A stretch of 6,252 bases of DNA from Candidatus Magasanikbacteria bacterium RIFCSPHIGHO2_02_FULL_47_14 (lineage in GTDB: Bacteria > Patescibacteriota > Patescibacteriia > Magasanikbacterales > UBA922): contig MFQB01000053.1 of assembly GCA_001784275.1 (NCBI GenBank), positions 1 to 6,252 of the forward strand, written 5' to 3'. The notes beneath the pieces are model-generated. The model was not told where the DNA came from and ran no database searches. It was given only the letters and a program-made list of their open reading frames with translations. The translations under genes were made by a program, and so were the position numbers. This document shows positions 4,080 through 6,252 of the stretch, one piece after another (within the stretch, counting starts at the first letter, position 1; the number at the start of each line of letters is the position of its first letter).

Positions 4080-6252
4080 ATCACAACGCTGACGAGCTTC
4101 CCTTTTATATAAATAACCTTCTTAGGTTCTCTTCCTTCAAGCCACTTTTGAACACTGGGGTGTGCGAGTGCCTGCTGTTTTGCGTCTTCTTCAGTAGTAT
4201 CTGAGGCTACTTCTATATTTGCACGAACTTTTCCATTGACTTGCACTACCAACGTCATTGTATTTTCTACTAATTTTGTCGGATCATAGGCAGGCCACGG
4301 CTCACTCCCTATTGGAGTTGCATGTCCAAGTGCACGCCATATTTCTTCTGTAATAAATGGCGCGTATGGCGCTAATATTTTTAAGAACAGCTCAAACTGA
4401 GACTGTGCAATTCTCTCCTCCTTGCCAAACGCATTCGTGAGCTCCATCATTTTCGCAATGGCTGTGTTGAACTGCAACGTCTTTGTATCTTCGGTGACTT
4501 TCTTTATTGTCTTATGCACAAGCGCATCCATTTCTGAATTAACAATCTCTGGAGCTGAATCAATTTTTTCTTGCAGTTGCCACACTCTATCCAAAAACCT
4601 GCTGATACCTTTCACACCGCCAGTACTCCATGGTTTGGTGTCTTCCAAAGGTCCCATGAACATCTCATACATGCGGCAGGTGTCAGCGCCATATTCGTTA
4701 ATCACGTCTGTCGGATTGATCACATTGTCCCATCGTTTGCTCATCTTACGACTGTCTTCACCCAAAATCAACCCTTGGTGGCGATGGACTTTGAATGGTT
4801 CGTCAAAGTCGATATACCCTGCATCGTACAAAACCTTGGTAAAAAATCGTGAGTACAACAAGTGACCGTTGACATGTTCAGCACCGCCAAGATAGAAGTC
4901 GACTGGCATCCACTGTTTCAAACTTTCTGGTGAGGCAAATTGCTCGTCATTGTGTGGATCAAGATACCGATAATAGTACCAACTCGAACACATGAAGGTA
5001 TCAAGAGTGTCAACTTCACGTCTGAATCCGGAACCGTATTTTTCCTCCACACCCTTTTGAAAATTTTCTGAATAGGTCAGTGGTGATTGGCCAGTTGGTT
5101 TAAAGTCGACGTCGTCTGGGAGACGGACTGGGAGGTCGTCCTTATGACAGACTATGAAGCCGTCTACAAGGGCGTGTTCTGACACTAATGGTTCTTCTGT
5201 TGCACAAAAGTGTTCTTCGGCTGGTTTTACCATAACCATTCGTGCATCAAATATCTTTTGCATCTTCTCGGATTCAGCACGAGGAATAATGGAAGATGAG
5301 TTGTCTACAAGCATGACAAACTCGTCAGCAAGCTTGGCTACTGTCTGCAGATCGAAATTCCAGTTACAGCTGTGCTCAACATCTGGACGTGTTTTATCGA
5401 CAAACCTTGGTTGAGTAAATGAATCAACAAATAGAACTTTGGCAACTTGTTGTTGAGTCTTTTCCAGGAGGCGTATGATCACAGCGCCACCCAACGAGTG
5501 ACCGACCAGCACAGTATGTTCGTCAATGTCATTGTGTTCAAGGATACAGTCAACTTGTGCTTCGATATTTGGTTGATCAGGGTTTGGTAAAGTTTCGCAC
5601 CATACAGCATGCCCCAAGTCTTCCAATTGAGACTTCAGCCGTGGGAAAAAATTATTTTCCTTGCGGCCAGTAAACCCGTGGATCAAAATATATTTTCGTT
5701 TTTTATTTTTTCTCTCTTCAGAAAAAACCATCGGAATTGGCGCGCCCCAAAATCGCTGGCGAGAGACAGACCAGTCACGGAGTTTGTATTGTACCGCTCG
5801 TACACCCATTCCTTTTTGAACCAAAAAATCGAGCATATCCTCACGCACCTCTCCCCACTTGCGGCCCCTAAACTCCTCCGGGTCCGAAAGAATCGCCTCT
5901 GGATCGTGATGGTAACAGTACTCAAGGTTACGGACTTTTAGTGCCTCCTTCTCATCTTGTGGAAACATAACTGGCCGCAATGGGATACCAAATTTTTTTG
6001 CAAAGAGAAAGTCACGTTCATCATGTGCGCTACAACCAACGACTCCACTGCCGTACTCTGCGACTGCAAAGGTAGCAACCCAGATAGGAAGGTCCCCTGT
6101 TCCATATGGATTCTCCATATGTGCACCTGTGTATACGCCATCTATCTCCTGTTCTACTTCAAACTTATTTCCTTCCATTTTTTTTTGCTTCACTTTTTCT
6201 ACAAAATCAAGAACTGACTGCTCTTGTTCGAGCCCTTGCACAATCTCAGGGA
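4076..6252 (-). CDS. leuS: Leucyl-tRNA synthetase with an inserted alpha/beta-hydrolase domain (5' end off the right edge)
   Basis: About 725 C-terminal residues are visible; the gene enters from the right edge, so the HIGH motif and most of the editing domain are missing. Numbering here counts from the GTG codon at 6241, which is probably internal because the frame stays open upstream with PEI, like the APEH block of LeuRS. In order: the end of the CP1 editing domain, with EYGSGVVGCSAHDERDF (Asp74 and Asp77 match E. coli Asp342 and Asp345); YKLRDWSVSRQRFWGAPIPMV (152-172); a foreign hydrolase-like domain (about 180-353); DDLPVRLPDDV; DTLDTFMCSSWYYYRYL; GGAEHVNGHLLYSRFF; KMSKR at 499-503; an alpha-helical anticodon-binding region; and the C-terminal domain with VQVNGKVRANI and KVIYIKGKL. 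It charges tRNA-Leu in the cytoplasm. The zinc cysteines of the ZN-1 module and the leucine-specific domain before KMSKS are absent. Because it is the only visible leuS and its motifs are intact, it is probably functional. Confidence 0.97.
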   Translation of the reverse strand, partial: PEIVQGLEQEQSVLDFVEKVKQKKMEGNKFEVEQEIDGVYTGAHMENPYGTGDLPIWVATFAVAEYGSGVVGCSAHDERDFLFAKKFGIPLRPVMFPQDEKEALKVRNLEYCYHHDPEAILSDPEEFRGRKWGEVREDMLDFLVQKGMGVRAVQYKLRDWSVSRQRFWGAPIPMVFSEERKNKKRKYILIHGFTGRKENNFFPRLKSQLEDLGHAVWCETLPNPDQPNIEAQVDCILEHNDIDEHTVLVGHSLGGAVIIRLLEKTQQQVAKVLFVDSFTQPRFVDKTRPDVEHSCNWNFDLQTVAKLADEFVMLVDNSSSIIPRAESEKMQKIFDARMVMVKPAEEHFCATEEPLVSEHALVDGFIVCHKDDLPVRLPDDVDFKPTGQSPLTYSENFQKGVEEKYGSGFRREVDTLDTFMCSSWYYYRYLDPHNDEQFASPESLKQWMPVDFYLGGAEHVNGHLLYSRFFTKVLYDAGYIDFDEPFKVHRHQGLILGEDSRKMSKRWDNVINPTDVINEYGADTCRMYEMFMGPLEDTKPWSTGGVKGISRFLDRVWQLQEKIDSAPEIVNSEMDALVHKTIKKVTEDTKTLQFNTAIAKMMELTNAFGKEERIAQSQFELFLKILAPYAPFITEEIWRALGHATPIGSEPWPAYDPTKLVENTMTLVVQVNGKVRANIEVASDTTEEDAKQQALAHPSVQKWLEGREPKKVIYIKGKLVSVVI
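5183..5704 (-). other. RBBP9/YdeN-like alpha/beta-hydrolase domain inserted in LeuRS
   Basis: This in-frame segment covers residues 180-353 of the visible LeuRS. It begins with a basic linker (RKNKKRK), then strand YILIHGF at 184-190, an NFFPRLKSQLEDLGH helix, LPNPDQPNIE at 218-227, VLVGHSLGGA at 244-253 with the nucleophile Ser249, FVDSF at 271-275, LVDNSSSIIP at 311-320 and AEEHF with His344. Order, spacing and size (about 170 residues) agree with stand-alone serine hydrolases of the RBBP9/YdeN family. In human RBBP9 the catalytic acid lies four residues before the Pro of DDPFLP; here that position is Ser316. Asp313 is the nearest acid. The domain replaces the first zinc knuckle of the LeuRS ZN-1 module, between PIPMV and DDLPV. 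The fold call is strong; activity and substrate are unknown. Confidence 0.88.
5699..5711 (-). other. A6-T-A6 tract at the LeuRS/hydrolase seam
   Basis: On the coding strand this reads six A, one T, six A, and encodes the basic linker. It contains the heptamer A AAA AAT (5711-5705) in the phase needed for -1 slippage. A -1 shift there would place TAA (5705-5703) as the next codon, ending the protein exactly at the domain boundary. There is no visible stimulatory Shine-Dalgarno sequence, and AAT is a poor slip codon, so a simple lysine-rich linker is the more likely explanation. Confidence 0.3.

Noticed and set aside
4422..4865. Plus-strand open frame of 147 codons opposite leuS
   Set aside because: It is the longest shadow frame, but the minus strand here encodes the conserved LeuRS KMSKR and anticodon-binding regions, and the plus-strand product has no recognisable motif.
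5154..5414. Plus-strand open frame of 86 codons opposite the hydrolase insert
   Set aside because: It lies antisense to well-conserved leuS coding sequence, has no recognisable domain and is a shadow of the real gene.
5699..5711. T-rich run on the plus strand as an intrinsic terminator
   Set aside because: No GC-rich stem precedes it, and it lies within a coding region on the other strand.
5171..5713. The LeuRS insert as an intein or homing endonuclease
   Set aside because: There are no splicing-junction residues (Cys/Ser at the start, His-Asn at the end) and no LAGLIDADG motif; the motifs are those of an alpha/beta hydrolase.
5170..5715. Assembly chimera or separate hydrolase gene in the middle of leuS
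   Set aside because: The frame stays open across both seams. Flanking LeuRS motifs resume in the correct order with no duplication or loss beyond the ZN-1 module, and there is no stop between the domains.
5683..5925. Minus-strand alternate frame of 80 codons ending at the A-tract
   Set aside because: It overlaps conserved LeuRS sequence in another frame. The -1 slip discussed at the tract does not enter this frame, which is offset by +1.

Overview
The window looks like chromosomal DNA from a bacterium of the Candidate Phyla Radiation (Patescibacteria, probably a parcubacterial lineage). This is inferred from gene content, not from a marker search. The supporting signs are: dense packing with gaps of 1-12 bp or overlapping stops, a stand-alone riboflavin kinase, an N-terminally anchored PEGA protein of a type common in these genomes, a leucyl-tRNA synthetase (LeuRS) with KMSKR and no leucine-specific domain, and no Shine-Dalgarno sequence at any visible start. 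No complete gene here ends in TGA; the stops are TAA, TAA, TAG and TAG.

Layout. On the minus strand, 2669 down to 1 holds a probable operon: a divergent MurA-family enolpyruvyl transferase (1365-2669), an S41 C-terminal processing protease with a PDZ domain (102-1352), and the first 33 codons of a riboflavin kinase (1-100, continuing off the left edge). The 75 bp at 2670-2744 separate this operon from the plus-strand gene and carry two face-to-face promoter candidates whose -10 boxes overlap. On the plus strand, 2745-4079 encodes a membrane-anchored PEGA protein with a beta-rich, propeller-like extracytoplasmic part. Converging on it, and sharing a 4-bp CTAG that is the stop codon of both genes, is a large minus-strand leuS (4076-6252), whose 5' part lies off the right edge.

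The most striking item is inside leuS. Between the conserved LeuRS block RDWSVSRQRFWGAPIPMV and the block DDLPVRLPDDV there is an in-frame insert of about 170 residues. It reads as a complete RBBP9/YdeN-type alpha/beta hydrolase: an IHGF strand-turn, an LPNPD motif, a GHSLGG nucleophile elbow and a terminal EHF histidine. It sits exactly where bacterial LeuRS normally carries its small zinc-binding (ZN-1) module. The four zinc cysteines are missing, and the synthetase regions on both sides are intact and collinear with ordinary LeuRS. This appears to be a synthetase in which a serine-hydrolase-fold domain has replaced the ZN-1 module. The nucleophile Ser and the His are present, but the usual acidic residue aligns to Ser, so the insert could be a degenerate enzyme, a binding module, or a hydrolase with a shifted acid.

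Functionally, the left operon mixes envelope metabolism and proteolysis (MurA-like, S41 protease) with flavin cofactor synthesis. The PEGA protein is also an envelope protein and may be regulated together with that operon through the shared divergent promoter region. No RNA genes, CRISPR arrays, insertion sequences or convincing rho-independent terminators were seen. The only stretch without a gene is the 75-bp divergent spacer.
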